Of a DNA stretch of 64,000 bases, positions 1-13,800 are shown piece by piece; position 1 is the first letter of the stretch, and each line of letters opens with the position of its first letter. The stretch is taken from NCBI RefSeq assembly GCF_018524365.1, contig NZ_JAEKFT010000016.1, positions 49,416 through 113,415 on the forward strand, given 5' to 3'. The translations under genes and the position numbers were made by a program. The stretch is from Denitromonas iodatirespirans (lineage in GTDB: Bacteria; Pseudomonadota; Gammaproteobacteria; Burkholderiales; Rhodocyclaceae). The notes below the pieces were generated by a model. It searched no databases, was not told the origin of the DNA, and saw nothing but the letters and a program-made list of their open reading frames with translations.

Positions 1-296
1 ACGGCGGGTGGCGGGCTGAGCGGTGCCGGGCGAGGCGGGGCGGGCAGGCGCTTGGGCTCGGCCATCCGCGTCAGTGTCTCGAGGGTGCGCTGGCGCGGTG
101 CCGGCCCGCTCGCTGCCGCTGCGTCGAGGGCGACTTCGTGCTCGGCGCGCGACGCGTCGGCGACCTTGCCGACGGTTTCGGGCAGGGTCGCTGTCGGCAT
201 GGGCGGGGTGCGGGTCTCGGCCACCGGCGCACGGCCGGTGGGGGTGCAGGCGCCGAGGAGGAGGCAGAGCAGGAGGGGGGTAGCGGTGCGTGACAT
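1..296 (-). CDS. Lipoprotein, N-terminal part (runs off the window start)
   Basis: An open frame on the minus strand starts with ATG at 296-294 and has no stop before base 1. It begins MSRTATPLLLCLLLGACTP, a lipoprotein signal peptide with lipobox LGAC (Cys17). A Pro/Ala/Thr-rich segment follows, typical of a periplasmic linker. An AAGGA-type ribosome site lies just upstream. The plus-strand frames over the same bases look like Arg/Ala-rich shadows. The product should be a lipid-anchored envelope protein. No domain is visible in the 98 residues available, so no function is assigned. Confidence 0.6.
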   Translation of the reverse strand, partial: MSRTATPLLLCLLLGACTPTGRAPVAETRTPPMPTATLPETVGKVADASRAEHEVALDAAAASGPAPRQRTLETLTRMAEPKRLPAPPRPAPLSPPPA

Positions 297-478
297 GGTC
301 GATGTCCTTGAGGGGTGGGGCGATGTCTGTCTAACGAAATGGCCGGCCATTCGGGGTTGAATCACGCTGTAAGCAGATGTGTCTGCCATGCCGGCTGGAA
401 CTTGGTGGCCTCCCCGATGCTCACAGGGGTAGCGCCCATGCCTGTTTGTGCATGGGCGCCGCCTGCCGGGAGGATTCG

Positions 479-1906
479 ATGATGCGAAGCGATTTCGCCG
501 CGTTCTGGCCGACCGTGCGCCGCATGCTGCTGATGCTGGCGCTGCTCGGCGTGTGGCCTGCGCAGGCCGCCACCGTGCGGGTGTTGCAGGTCGACGGGGT
601 GATCGGCCCGGCCTCGGCCGATTTCATCGTGCGCGGGCTGGCGCCGGCGGCGGATCTGGAGGCGGTGGTCATCGCCCTCGACACGCCCGGCGGGCTCGAC
701 ACCTCGATGCGCCAGATCATCAAGGCGATTCTCGCCTCGCCGGTGCCGGTCATCACCTATGTGACGCCCGAGGGCGCGCGCGCCGCCAGCGCCGGCACCT
801 TCATCCTGTATGCCAGCCATGTGGCGGCGATGGCGCCGGCGACCAATGTCGGCGCCGCCTCACCGGTGGCGGTGGGCGGCATGCCGGGCGGCGGGCGACC
901 GAGCCCCAAGGCCGATGACGGCGGCGACGACAAATCCGACGCGTCCGACAAGACCCAGAAGAGCGCCGACAAGACCGGCCCGATGACCCCTTCGCTGGGT
1001 GATGACACGCTGGCGCGCAAGGCCACCAACGATGCCATCGCCTACATCCGCAGCCTGGCCGAGTTGCGCGGGCGCAATGTCGACTTCGCCGAACGCGCGG
1101 TGCGCGAGGCAGCCAGCCTGTCGGCCGAGGCCGCGCTGCGCGAGGGCGTGATCGAGGTGCTGGCGGTCGACGTGCCCGACCTGCTCAAACAGATCGACGG
1201 CAAGGAAGTCGCCCTGCCCGCCGGCAAGCGCACGCTGGCCACCGCCGGGGCCGTCATCGACAACCGCGAGCCCGACTGGCGCACCCGCATGCTGGCGGTG
1301 CTGGCCAATCCGCAGTTGGCGCTGGTGCTGATGATGATCGGCTTCTACGGCCTGTTCGTGGAATTCACCAGCCCCGGCTTCGGCGTGCCCGGCGTGGCCG
1401 GCGGCATCTGCCTGCTGCTGGCCATGTACGCCTTTCAGATGCTGCCCATCAACTGGGCCGGCGTGGCGCTGGTGGCGCTGGGCATGATCCTGCTGGTGGC
1501 CGAGGTGCTGATGCCCAGCTTCGGCGTGCTGGGCGTCGGCGGCATCGTCTCCATCGTGCTCGGCGGCCTGTTCCTGCTCGACCAGGAAGCGCCCGGCTTT
1601 GCCGTGCCGCTGCCCTTTATCGCCGGCACCGCGGTGGCTGCGGCCGCGCTGGTGTTTCTCGCCGGCACCTTGTTCCTGCGCAGCCGACGCCGGCCGCTGT
1701 CGAGCGGGGCCGAAGAGATGCTCGGCCTCACCGGCCAGGTCACCGTCACCGAAGGCGTCGACAGTTGGGCGCTGGTGCATGGCGAAAGCTGGCGGGTGTC
1801 GAGCCGTCGGCCGCTGAACCCCGGCGAGCGCGTGCGCGTCACCGGCATCGATGGCTTGGTGCTGACCGTCGAACCGATCGAATCTGACCAAGGGAGTCCC
1901 TCATGA
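479..1906 (+). CDS. NfeD-family membrane-bound ClpP-class serine protease
   Basis: The 475-residue protein has a signal peptide ending near PAQAA, a ClpP-like protease domain, a block of four or five hydrophobic helices (about residues 310-430) and a C-terminal soluble NfeD/OB-like domain. The ARAASAGT stretch holds the likely nucleophile Ser, and the Lys in TLARKATND is the likely general base of the Ser-Lys dyad known in this family. Family members cleave stomatin-type partners in the membrane. The start at 479 is preferred over an upstream in-frame codon because GGGAGG lies 6 bases before it and the signal peptide follows directly. The stop overlaps the start of the slipin gene (ATGA), the classic nfeD-slipin operon. 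Confidence 0.9.
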   Translation: MMRSDFAAFWPTVRRMLLMLALLGVWPAQAATVRVLQVDGVIGPASADFIVRGLAPAADLEAVVIALDTPGGLDTSMRQIIKAILASPVPVITYVTPEGARAASAGTFILYASHVAAMAPATNVGAASPVAVGGMPGGGRPSPKADDGGDDKSDASDKTQKSADKTGPMTPSLGDDTLARKATNDAIAYIRSLAELRGRNVDFAERAVREAASLSAEAALREGVIEVLAVDVPDLLKQIDGKEVALPAGKRTLATAGAVIDNREPDWRTRMLAVLANPQLALVLMMIGFYGLFVEFTSPGFGVPGVAGGICLLLAMYAFQMLPINWAGVALVALGMILLVAEVLMPSFGVLGVGGIVSIVLGGLFLLDQEAPGFAVPLPFIAGTAVAAAALVFLAGTLFLRSRRRPLSSGAEEMLGLTGQVTVTEGVDSWALVHGESWRVSSRRPLNPGERVRVTGIDGLVLTVEPIESDQGSPS

Positions 1907-2688
1907 GCTTCGAAACCCTCACCGGCGTTGCGCCGGTCATCATCCTGCTCGTCGCCCTGCTGGCGGCGTCGATCAAGATCCTGCGCGAATACGAGCGCGG
2001 CGTGGTGTTCACCCTCGGGCGCTTCACCAGCGTCAAGGGGCCGGGCCTGATCATCCTCATCCCCGGCATCCAGCAGATGGTGCGGGTCGACCTGCGGGTG
2101 GTGACCATGGACGTGCCCAGCCAGGACGTGATCTCGCGCGACAACGTGTCGGTCAAGGTCAACGCGGTGGTGTATTTCCGCGTGGTCGACCCGCAGAAGG
2201 CGATCATCGCCGTCGAGAACTTCCTCATGGCCACCGGCCAGCTGGCGCAGACCACGCTGCGTGCGGTGCTCGGCAAGCACGAGCTCGACGAGATGCTCAC
2301 CGAGCGCGACCGCCTCAACCTCGACGTGCAGAAAATCCTCGACGCCCAGACCGATGCCTGGGGCATCAAGGTGGCCAACGTCGAGATCAAGCATGTGGAC
2401 ATCGACGAATCGATGATCCGCGCGATTGCCCGCCAGGCCGAGGCCGAGCGCGAGCGGCGCGCCAAGGTGATCCATGCCGAGGGCGAAAAGCAGGCCGCGG
2501 TGGCCTTGCTCGAAGCCGCCCAGATGCTCTCGCGCGAGCCGGCGGCGATGCAGCTGCGCTACCTGCAGACCCTCACCCAGGTGGCCGGCGACCGCACCTC
2601 GACGGTGATCTTCCCGGTGCCCGGCAACCTGCTCGACGGCCTGCTCAAGCAGAGCACGGCCGCCAAGCCCCAGCCCGCCGGCTCGTAG
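1903..2688 (+). CDS. Slipin (SPFH/stomatin/prohibitin family protein)
   Basis: The 261-residue protein has one N-terminal membrane segment ([13 protein letters not shown]) followed by an SPFH domain. Typical slipin stretches are [13 protein letters not shown] and the [12 protein letters not shown] region, with an Ala/Glu-rich helix ([20 protein letters not shown]) for oligomerisation. Slipins form ring-like membrane scaffolds and are partners and substrates of NfeD proteases. The start overlaps the NfeD stop by four bases, so the two are translationally coupled. The TAG stop at 2686-2688 lies inside the GTAG foot of a REP-like repeat. Confidence 0.92.
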   Translation: MSFETLTGVAPVIILLVALLAASIKILREYERGVVFTLGRFTSVKGPGLIILIPGIQQMVRVDLRVVTMDVPSQDVISRDNVSVKVNAVVYFRVVDPQKAIIAVENFLMATGQLAQTTLRAVLGKHELDEMLTERDRLNLDVQKILDAQTDAWGIKVANVEIKHVDIDESMIRAIARQAEAERERRAKVIHAEGEKQAAVALLEAAQMLSREPAAMQLRYLQTLTQVAGDRTSTVIFPVPGNLLDGLLKQSTAAKPQPAGS

Positions 2689-2877
2689 GGCGGACAAGCC
2701 GACGGCGCATCCGCCATCGGTGCCGCATCGGGGCGCTGTTTGGTGGATGCGCTGCGCCTATCCGCCTAAGCGTTTCGGCCCGCCTTTACCGATGGCCGGA
2801 TGAATCCGGCCCTACGCATTTGCGCCGTCACCGCACAACGACCGCCGCATCCCACCGTCGGGTGGGTTTCAACCCGA
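2685..2877. repeat. Cluster of three REP-like palindromes
   Basis: This fills the 311-base gap before the secretion genes. The first unit starts GTAGGGCGGACAAGCC at 2685 and closes with a diverged inverse arm near 2769. A second, minus-oriented unit (GGCCGGATGAATCCGGCC then CTAC) lies at 2793-2815. A third hairpin, GGGTGGGTTTCAACCCG, is near 2859-2877. They share the dyad design and GTAG foot of the other REPs in the window. They may also work as a transcription barrier behind the nfeD-slipin pair. I see no gene in the gap. Confidence 0.7.
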
Positions 2878-2999
2878 GAACACCGCTGAAAAATCCGCGC
2901 CTATGACTTTCGAGTAATTGCAACAGCATATTTCAGGGGATATCCTCGCCCCTCCCGCCTGTCCGCAGGCGATGCATAACAACAACAAACGAGGTCAGC

Positions 3000-5138
<2,139 letters not shown>

Positions 5139-5142
5139 GGCG

Positions 5143-6555
5143 ATGAGTTCGGCCACCCTCGACCTCCTCGGCAAATACCGCCGCGTCTTCACCGCCGCCT
5201 GGCAAGCCCGTCGCCAGATGACCCCGCCCAAACGTGGCGCGCTGGAGCGCGAATTCCTCCCCGCCGCGCTGGAGTTGCAAGACTCCCCGCCCAACCCGCT
5301 GCCGCGCGTCATCTTGTGGACCTTGATGGCTGCCTTCCTCATCGCACTGCTGTGGGCCACCTTCGGGCGCATCGACACCGTGGCCGTCGCCACCGGCAAG
5401 GTCATCCCCAGCACCCGCGCGCAGATCATCCAGCCCATCGACACCGCCGTCGTGCGCGCCATTCACGTCACCGACGGGCAAACCGTCAAGGCTGGCGATC
5501 TGCTGGTCGAGCTCGACGCCACCGCGGCCGGCGCCGAAGACACCCAGGCCCGGGAAGCCCTGACAACCGCCCGCCTGCGCGCCGCCCGCGCCGAGGCGCT
5601 GCTCACCGCGCTCGACAGCCATCGCCCGCCGGCACTTCCGGCCATGGATGGCATCCCGCCCACGCGCCACGCCGCCGAAGCCAACCTACTCGTGCGCCAG
5701 GTCGCCGAATACCGCACCCGCCTTGCCGCACTCGAATCCGAACACGCCCGCGCCCGTGCCGAGCAACACGCCACCGACCAACTCGTCGCCAAGCTCGAAG
5801 CCACGCTGCCCATCCACCAACAACGCGAGCAAGACTACAAAGGCCTGGTGGACAAAGCCTTCGTCTCCCGCCACGCCTACCTCGAACAACAGCAAGCCCG
5901 CATCGAAACCGAACGGGATCTGGCCTACCAGCGCGCCAAGGCCGCCGAGCTTTCGCAAACCATCGCCCAGGCCAAAGGCGCCCGCGACGCCTGGCAAGCC
6001 GAATACCTGCGCACCGTCACCAGCGAGCTGGCCGAAGCCAAACAACAAGTGGCCAGCCTCACCGCCGAAGTGGCAAAAACCGAAAACAAATCCCGCCTCA
6101 TGCACCTCACCGCCCCGGTCGCCGGCACCGTGCAACAACTGGCCATCCACACAAAAGGCGGCGTGGTCACTGAAGCCCAACCCCTGATGGTCATCGTCCC
6201 CAGCGACTACGCCGCCGAAGTCGAAGCCGTGCTGGAGAACAAAGATGTCGGCTTCGTCCAGGCCGGCCAGACGGCCGAAGTGAAGATCGAAACCTTCCCC
6301 TTCACCCGCTACGGCACCATCCCCGCCCAGGTCACCTTCGTCTCCAACGACGCCGTCGAGCACGAACAGCGCGGCCTCGTCTTTCCGGCCCGGCTCAAGC
6401 TCGAACGCAGCACGCTCAAGGTGGATGAACGGGTCGTGAATCTGACACCGGGCATGGCGATTACTGCCGAGATCAAGACCGGTGAGCGGCGGGTGATCGA
6501 GTATTTCTTGAGTCCGGTGATGACGACGATTGATGAGAGTTTGGGGGAAAGGTAA
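5143..6555 (+). CDS. HlyD-family periplasmic adaptor of type I secretion system
   Basis: The 470-residue protein has a cytoplasmic N-terminus, one membrane helix (VILWTLMAAFLIALLWATFG, about 57-76), a lipoyl-like half, a long coiled coil (about 130-310, rich in Ala, Glu, Gln and Arg) and a C-terminal beta-barrel ending LSPVMTTIDESLGER, as in HlyD/PrtE adaptors. It bridges the ABC exporter to an outer-membrane TolC-like channel. No TolC homologue is encoded in the window, so the channel must come from elsewhere. The start follows the exporter stop by four bases, indicating co-transcription. Confidence 0.93.
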   Translation: MSSATLDLLGKYRRVFTAAWQARRQMTPPKRGALEREFLPAALELQDSPPNPLPRVILWTLMAAFLIALLWATFGRIDTVAVATGKVIPSTRAQIIQPIDTAVVRAIHVTDGQTVKAGDLLVELDATAAGAEDTQAREALTTARLRAARAEALLTALDSHRPPALPAMDGIPPTRHAAEANLLVRQVAEYRTRLAALESEHARARAEQHATDQLVAKLEATLPIHQQREQDYKGLVDKAFVSRHAYLEQQQARIETERDLAYQRAKAAELSQTIAQAKGARDAWQAEYLRTVTSELAEAKQQVASLTAEVAKTENKSRLMHLTAPVAGTVQQLAIHTKGGVVTEAQPLMVIVPSDYAAEVEAVLENKDVGFVQAGQTAEVKIETFPFTRYGTIPAQVTFVSNDAVEHEQRGLVFPARLKLERSTLKVDERVVNLTPGMAITAEIKTGERRVIEYFLSPVMTTIDESLGER

Positions 6556-6808
6556 ATTAATTTGACGGATTAATTAAATGTATGAAGCGCTGTATTCCCT
6601 GTTTAGGCCGATCGGACGTGGCGTTAATTAGGATTTTGAATTGGTGACGGGCATCATCTATTTGCCATGGGTCATGATTGTATCGCTGCTCCTGAAATTG
6701 GCAGATGTCTGGTGTATCTTGTTTCGAAGTCGTCAGGTGATGGGCGTGTCTGGCGATGGTTTTTTTTGTTTGAGTTTTTTTAAGACTTTCTGTAAGGGTT
6801 GAGTTGAT
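6556..6808. other. AT-rich intergenic stretch behind the adaptor gene
   Basis: The base composition drops sharply here and includes runs such as GGTTTTTTTTG and GAGTTTTTTTAAG around 6760-6785. A minus-strand frame crosses it but also runs through the next gene and has no family features. I see no clear hairpin terminator. The stretch probably holds the promoter and leader for the small genes that follow. Confidence 0.4.
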
Positions 6809-7255
6809 ATGGTTTCCTCTTCTGTCGGCTCTGAGGGTGTCAATGTCCCGCTGTTTGCCAAGTATGAATATTATTTCGCTGCAGGATCTTTCCTTGCGGG
6901 CGTCGTTTTCTTTTGTGCGCCATTGTTTTTTCAAGATAATCCGTACGCCTTATTTGCGCTTGTTTATGGTTTTTGGGAGTCTATAACTTCGATTGATTTT
7001 ATTGGAAAGGCCATTTTGGTTGCTTATTGCTTTTTTGGGGCTATTGCGGTGGCTGTTGCGACGGCATGGCTCCCTCGCTTGAGTGATGATTCTAGATTTA
7101 AATTTCCGTGTGCAGATGAGATTGGTCTGTATGTTGTTGAATCTAAATCTATTAAGAATAAAATTGGGGTGTTTTTGTACGTATGGGTCGTGCTTCCTGT
7201 TCAGTTCTTAGGGATATTTTTTGCGTGTGGGCTTGTTGCATCAATGTTTAGATAG
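6809..7255 (+). CDS. Small multi-spanning membrane protein, function unknown
   Basis: The 148-residue protein has three strongly hydrophobic segments: about 20-45 (FAAGSFLAGVVFFCAPLFF), about 63-90 (GKAILVAYCFFGAIAVAVA) and the C-terminus (VFLYVWVVLPVQFLGIFFAC). I recognise no family. The gene is AT-rich compared with its neighbours and lies between the type I secretion genes and the RTX gene, so a role as accessory, chaperone or immunity-like membrane protein is possible but unproven. The ATG at 6809 has a modest AAGGG site upstream. Confidence 0.6.
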   Translation: MVSSSVGSEGVNVPLFAKYEYYFAAGSFLAGVVFFCAPLFFQDNPYALFALVYGFWESITSIDFIGKAILVAYCFFGAIAVAVATAWLPRLSDDSRFKFPCADEIGLYVVESKSIKNKIGVFLYVWVVLPVQFLGIFFACGLVASMFR

Positions 7256-7264
7256 GAGAAGATA

Positions 7265-7518
7265 ATGGGTGGTGTTGTTTTGGCTGGGGAGGTTGGGGCC
7301 GTAGCCGGTGAAGCTGCTGCAAACTATGCTTCTTCACCTTCGGCGTGTTCTTTTCCGATTCAACTCCGACTATCTTCCGGAAACTGGAAGCTTCAAATCC
7401 CGTGTTTGGTGTAACGACATTGGCATTGTGGGGTTTCCGCATCACATTGGCAGCCGCTGTTGCCGTCGCGGTTCTGGCGTACTCGAGCGTCGTTTGTGCT
7501 TCAAAGCCGCAGATTTAA
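7265..7518 (+). pseudogene. Small membrane protein gene, apparently frameshifted
   Basis: The ATG at 7265 sits 7 bases after GGAG and opens a 49-codon frame (MGGVVLAGEVGAVAGEAAAN) that stops at 7412-7414. From about 7325 another frame gives more protein-like sequence, FTFGVFFSDSTPTIFRKLEA followed by a membrane helix (ITLAAAVAVAVLAYSSVV), and ends with TAA at 7516-7518. A single -1 shift near 7325 would join them into about 84 residues. Either the gene is broken, the sequence has an indel, or the 49-codon frame is the real small gene. It lies in the same AT-rich tract as its neighbours. Confidence 0.4.
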
Positions 7519-7557
7519 TCTAATGAGAGTTCCTGCTTTCTGTAAGTGTGTTGTTGA

Positions 7558-7875
7558 ATGAACTTCTGTAAATGGAGCCTATTGGTGCGTCGAGTAGCTA
7601 CTTTATTTATATGTGCGTCAATTGTTCCGGCAGTGATGTACTGGGTGGTGTGGTTTTTCTTTGAACAGGAGGAGAGGCGTTCAATTATTGCTGTTGTTGA
7701 TCCATTTTTTAGGGGTCTAGTTATTGTTTCTGTTGCTGTTCTCTACCTGATTGAGATGGGCGCTAAGAGTGGCAGGGTAAAGAAGGTGGTTCGGAGTGAT
7801 GAAATTACTGCTGCATTGTTGGGGATAATTGCGTCGTTCTATTTCTTTTTCTTTATTGTTGAGTGGGGCAGGTGA
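7558..7875 (+). CDS. Small membrane protein, function unknown
   Basis: The 105-residue protein has three hydrophobic helices (about 12-33, about 50-65 and 85-100) separated by charged loops (EQEERR and KSGRVKKVVRSDE). I recognise no family. The gene is AT-rich. Its TGA stop overlaps the ATG of the giant RTX gene (TGATG at 7873-7877), so the two are probably translationally coupled. That ties this small protein to RTX production, perhaps as a membrane accessory or self-protection factor. This role is inferred from position only. Confidence 0.62.
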   Translation: MNFCKWSLLVRRVATLFICASIVPAVMYWVVWFFFEQEERRSIIAVVDPFFRGLVIVSVAVLYLIEMGAKSGRVKKVVRSDEITAALLGIIASFYFFFFIVEWGR

Positions 7876-10800
7876 TGCCAAATGTCGTTTCGTTGGGAGA
7901 GTTTGTTACTTCAAGTGCCAGCGCTTGGAGTGCTGGTTCAGCGCTAGCAAATGGATCGGGGTGGAACGCCTCGACTGCGTCCAATTATTTGACTCTGGCG
8001 GGCTCAATTGCCGGCATTCGTGGCTGGGGGGCCACCGCCATTGCATCTAATCTGACTGGCTTGCAGGCAAATCTTTGGGCTGCTTCAGAAGCCTATGCCA
8101 ATGGTGACTACGAGGCTCTAACCGGGTCATTGTTGAATGCGGTGACCAACGTTGCTGCCTTGGCAGCCCTTGCATCCCCTCAGGCAAGGGCTGTGGCTGT
8201 GTTGATCTCTGCCGCAGCGTATATCTACCAGCAGGAAAACCTAATCCCTGCAGGGGTTAGGCAGATATTTGAGCGCGAGTTGCCGCCACTTCACCCTCGT
8301 CTGCAAAACAAGGCGCAACAGATTAACACCCCATGGAAGTCCTCCCAAGCCAGCTCTTCCCCCCTCATCCTCGACCTGAACGGTGACGGCTTTTCGACGA
8401 CCTCAATAGAAGATGGTGCGTACTTCGACCACGACGCCGACGGCATCAAGACCTCCGGCGGCTGGGTCGGCGGGGGAGACGGTCTGCTTGTCTTGGACCG
8501 CGACGGCAACGGGGCGATCGACTCGGGCCGGGAGCTGTTCGGGAACAATACCTTGCTGTCGTCCGGCGAAAAGGCCGCCGAAGGGTTCGCCGCGCTGGCC
8601 GACCTGGACAGCAACGCCGATGGCGCGATAGACGCTGCTGACGCGGCGTGGAACACGCTGCGGGTGTGGGTCGATACGGACGCGGACGGGATCTCTGATG
8701 ACGGCGAGTTACACAGCCTGGACAGTCTCGGCATCTCGGAAATCGATCTGACAAAGACGAACACGATTACAAGTCAGAACGGCAACACCTTGGTCGGTTC
8801 GGGGCAATTCACGATCAACGGAGAGGCGCGGGAGTACACCGACGCCTGGTTCGCCCAGGATCCGTTCTATCGTGAGTTCGCCGACGCCATCGACATCCCC
8901 GAGGAACTGCTGTCATTGCCCAACATGGGCGGCTCGGGTGCCGTGAGGGATCTACAGGAGGCGGCGGCCTTGTCGCCCGAACTTGCTGATCTGGTAAGGC
9001 AGTTCCAGAACGCAACCAATGTACTCGCTCGACACGCACTCATGGAGCCGCTGTTGCTCGCGTGGGCGCAGACCACCACGATGACGACGACTGCGGCGTG
9101 GGCGGCGGACGGCCACAACGTGAACTACAGTCTCTATGGCATGCCGGCGGGCAGCGAGCAGGAGGCCGTTTGGAAGGGGCGGCTCACGATTCTCGAAGCG
9201 TTCAATGGCGAGACATACCAGACCTTGAATGGGTCGATGACCGTGTCGACCGGTCCCAACCGGCAGGGGCTGTTGCAGCAAAGTTGGAACGCGCTGCACG
9301 AGTCGGTGTATTCCGCCCTGGCGTTGCAGACGGGCATGAAGCCTTACGTCGACAGTATCGAACTGCGAATCGACGAGAACGGAATTTCGCTCGACACCAG
9401 CGCGCTGAGCGCTGCGCTTGCGGCCAGGATTGCGAGTTCGCCCGTGGAGGGCATTGCTGATCTGATCGAGGTGAACAGGTACGTAGCCCCGATGCTATCG
9501 ACCGGTACGTGGCAAGGCTATCGCATGCTGGAGGAAGCGCTGCGTGCGCATGCATCGACCCCGGGGATTGAGAATGTGCATGCGTTGATGAACGTATCGA
9601 TGGAGGGCGTCACCGCGTTCTCGAACACGGATTCGGACGCGAATGGCGTTGTCTTGGGTGGAAATGGAAACAACCATTTGTATGGCAAGGGGGGGCGCGA
9701 TCTTTTGTATGGTGGTCAAGGTGCCGACAACCTCTATGGAGGCGAAGGTGACGACGTCCTGATCGGCGGTGCCGGAAATGATTACTTGGTGGGCGACGCG
9801 GGTTCCGACACATATGTTTTTGGCCGGGGGGACGGACAAGACACAGTGAGCAACTACGACGCGGCGGCTGGCAGCGTCGATGTGATTGCTCTGTCGGGTG
9901 GGCTGGATCCGTCGGAAGTGAGCCTGACCCGCTCAGCCGACAACCTGATCGTGTCGATCATCGGCACGACCGACAAGCTTACGGTGCAGTCGTACTTCAA
10001 CCAGGATGCAAACGGCAACTGCATCGTCGACCAGATCCGTTTCGAGAATGGCACGATCTGGGACGTAGCCACGGTGAAGACGCTGGTGCTGCAGGCCACG
10101 GCGGGCAACGATTCTCTGTATGGCTATGCCACGGACGACGTGATCGATGGCCTAGATGGCAATGACATGCTGTATGGAAAGGCGGGCAATGACTCACTCA
10201 ACGGAAGCGCGGGCAACGACCAGTTGTACGGTGAGGACGGCGACGACATTCTCGACGGAGGTGATGGCAACGACTATTTGAACGGCGGCAATGGCGATGA
10301 CGCGCTTGATGGCGGTGTCGGGGCTGACCATCTAAACGGTGGTGGCGGCCGCGACACACTGCTTGGCGGAGCCGACAACGACTACTTGTATGGCGGCAAC
10401 GACGACGACGTGCTTGTTGGAGGTGCGGGCAACGACTACCTCTATGGTGAGGGCGGCTCGGATACATATGTGTTCGGTCGAGGTGACGGACAGGACACGG
10501 TGAGCAACTACGACACCGGTGCGAGCGTCGACACCATCGCCCTGTCGGGTGGGTTGCAGCCCGAGGAGGTGATACTGAGCCGCTCGGGCGACAACCTGGT
10601 GGTGTCTATCATCGGCACGACCGACAGGCTTACGGTGCAGTCCTATTTCAACCAGGATGCAAACGGCAACTACACCGTCGACCAGATCCGTTTCGAGAAT
10701 GGCACGATCTGGGACGTAGCCACGGTGAAGACGCTGGTGCTGCAGGCCACGGCGGGCAACGATTCTCTGTACGGCTATGCCACGGACGACGTGATCGATG

Positions 10801-13800
10801 GCCTGGATGGCAGTGACATGCTGTATGGAAAGGCGGGCAATGACTCACTCAACGGAAACGCGGGCAATGACCAGTTGTACGGTGAGGACGGCGACGACAT
10901 TCTCGACGGTGGTGATGGCAACGACTATCTGAGCGGCGGCAATGGCAACGACATGCTCGACGGTGGTGTCGGAGTCGACCATCTGAACGGTGGTGACGGC
11001 CGTGACACGCTGGTTGGCGGTGCCGACAATGACCACATGTACGGCGGCAACGACGACGACGTGCTCACCGGTGGTGCCGGTAACGACTACCTGTCGGGCG
11101 ACGCCGGCTCTGACACCTACGTGTTCGGTCGCGGTGACGGTCAGGACACGGTGTACAACTACGACACTGGCGCAGGCGTCGACACCATTGTCCTGTCGGG
11201 CGGCTTGCTGCCCGAGGAAGTGAGTCTGAGCCGGATGAGCGACAACCTGATCGTGTCGATTGTTGGCACGACCGACAAGCTCACGGTGCAGTCGTACTTC
11301 AACCAGGACGCCGCCGGCCCGTACGTCGTCGATCAGATCCGCTTCGAGAACGGCACGATCTGGGATGTGGCCGCGGTCAAGACGCTGGTGCAGCAGGCCA
11401 CAGCGGGCAACGACTATCTGTATGGCTACGCCACGGACGACGTGCTCGATGGCCAGGATGGCAACGACTATCTGTACGGCAAGGCGGGCAACGACACGCT
11501 GAACGGCGGTGCCGGAGCCGACCAGGTACACGGTGAAGACGGCGACGACAGCCTGGACGGTGGTGTCGGTAACGACTACCTGTACGGCGGCAACGGCAGC
11601 GACACACTGAACGGTGGTGCCGACAACGACTATCTGTACGGCGGCAACGACGACGACGTGCTCACCGGTGGTGCGGGCAATGACTACCTGTCGGGCGATG
11701 CCGGTTCGGACACCTATGTGTTCGGTCGGGGCGACGGGCAGGACTCGGTGTACAACTACGACGCCGGCGCAGGCGTCGACACCATCGCCCTATCGGGTGG
11801 CCTGCTGCCTTCGGAAGTGAGTCTGAGCCGTACGGGAGACAGTCTGGTGCTGTCGATCATTGGCACGACCGACAAGCTCACGGTGCAGTCGTACTTCAAC
11901 CAGGACGCCGCCGGCCCGTACGTCGTTGACCAGATTCGCTTCGAGAACGGCACGATCTGGGATGTGGCCGCGGTCAAGACGCTGGTGCAGCAGGCCACAG
12001 CGGGCAACGACTATCTGTATGGCTACGCCACGGACGACGCGCTCGATGGCCAGGATGGCAACGACTATCTGTACGGCAAGGCGGGCAACGACACGCTGAA
12101 CGGTGGTGCAGGGTCCGACCAACTGCACGGTGAGGACGGCGACGACAGCCTGGACGGTGGTGCCGGCAACGACTACTTGTATGGCGGCAACGGCAATGAC
12201 ACGCTCGTTGGCGGTTCCGATAACGATACCTTGTACGGCGGCAACGACGACGATGTGCTCACGGGTGGTGCTGGCAACGACTACCTGTCGGGCGATGCCG
12301 GCTCGGACACCTACGTGTTTGGCCGAGGCGATGGTCAGGATACGGTGTACAACTACGATACGGCCGCTGGCAGTGTGGATGTGATTGCCTTGTCGGGTGG
12401 ATTGCTGCCCGAGGAGGTGACCCTGAGCCGCTCTGGCGACAACCTAGTGGTGTCGATCATCGGCACGACCGACAAACTTACTGTGCAGTCGTACTTCAAC
12501 CTGGATGCCGCCGGCCCGTACGTAGTCGATCAGATCCGCTTCGAGAATGGCACGATCTGGGATGTAACGAAGGTCAAGTTGCTGGTGTCACAAGGCACGC
12601 TTGGCGATGATCAAATGTATGGGTCAGTCGGCGATGATGTACTTGACGGTCTAGATGGCAATGACTCTCTGTATGGAAAAGCGGGTAACGATACGCTGAT
12701 CGGTGGAGCCGGCAACGACAGCCTCCAAGGCGAGGATGGCGACGACATTCTCGATGGTGGTGCGGGCAACGACTACCTGACTGGTGGTAATGGCAGTGAC
12801 TCGCTCGACGGCGGTGCTGGGGCAGATCATCTGACCGGCGGCAACGGCAATGACAATCTCATTGGCGGTGCCGACAACGACTACTTGTACGGCGGCAACG
12901 ACGACGATGTGCTCACGGGTGGGGCTGGGAATGACTACCTGTCGGGCGATGCCGGCTCTGACACCTACGTATTCAGTCGCGGTGACGGTCAGGACACGGT
13001 GAGCAACTATTCTTCATCAGCAAATGATGTCGATGTCGTTTTGCTGACAGGCGGCTTGCTGCCCCCCGAAGTGAGCCTGAGCCGCTCGGGCGACAATCTG
13101 GTGCTGTCGATCACCGGCACGACCGACAAGCTCACGGTGCAGTCGTACTTCAACCAGGACGCCGCCGGCCCGTACGTCGTCGACCAGATCCGTTTCGAGA
13201 ACGGCACGATCTGGGATGTGGCTGCGGTCAAGACGCTGGTACAGCAGGCCACAGCGGGCAATGACACGCTGTACGGCTATGCGACCGACGACGCGCTCGA
13301 CGGACAGGACGGGAACGACTATCTGTATGGCAAGGCCGGCAACGACACGCTGAACGGCGGTGCCGGAGCAGACCAGGTACACGGTGAAGACGGCGACGAC
13401 AGCCTGGACGGTGGTGTCGGCAACGACTACCTGTACGGCGGCAACGGCAGCGACACACTGAACGGTGGTGCCGACAACGACTATCTGTACGGCGGCAACG
13501 ACGACGACGTGCTCACCGGTGGTGCGGGCAATGACTACCTGTCGGGCGATGCCGGTTCGGACACCTATGTGTTCGGTCGGGGCGACGGGCAGGACTCGGT
13601 GTACAACTACGACGCCGACGCAGGCGTCGACACCATCGCCCTATCGGGTGGCCTGCTGCCTTCGGAAGTAAGTCTGAGCCGTACGGGCGACAGTCTGGTG
13701 CTGTCGATCATTGGCACGACCGACAAGCTCACGGTGCAGTCGTACTTCAACCAGGACGCCGCCGGCCCGTACGTCGTTGACCAGATCCGCTTCGAAAACG

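Noticed and set aside
6557..6934. 125-codon minus-strand frame in the AT-rich stretch
   Set aside because: It overlaps the better supported membrane-protein gene, and its composition (Thr, Lys, His and Gln scattered) shows no family or membrane pattern.
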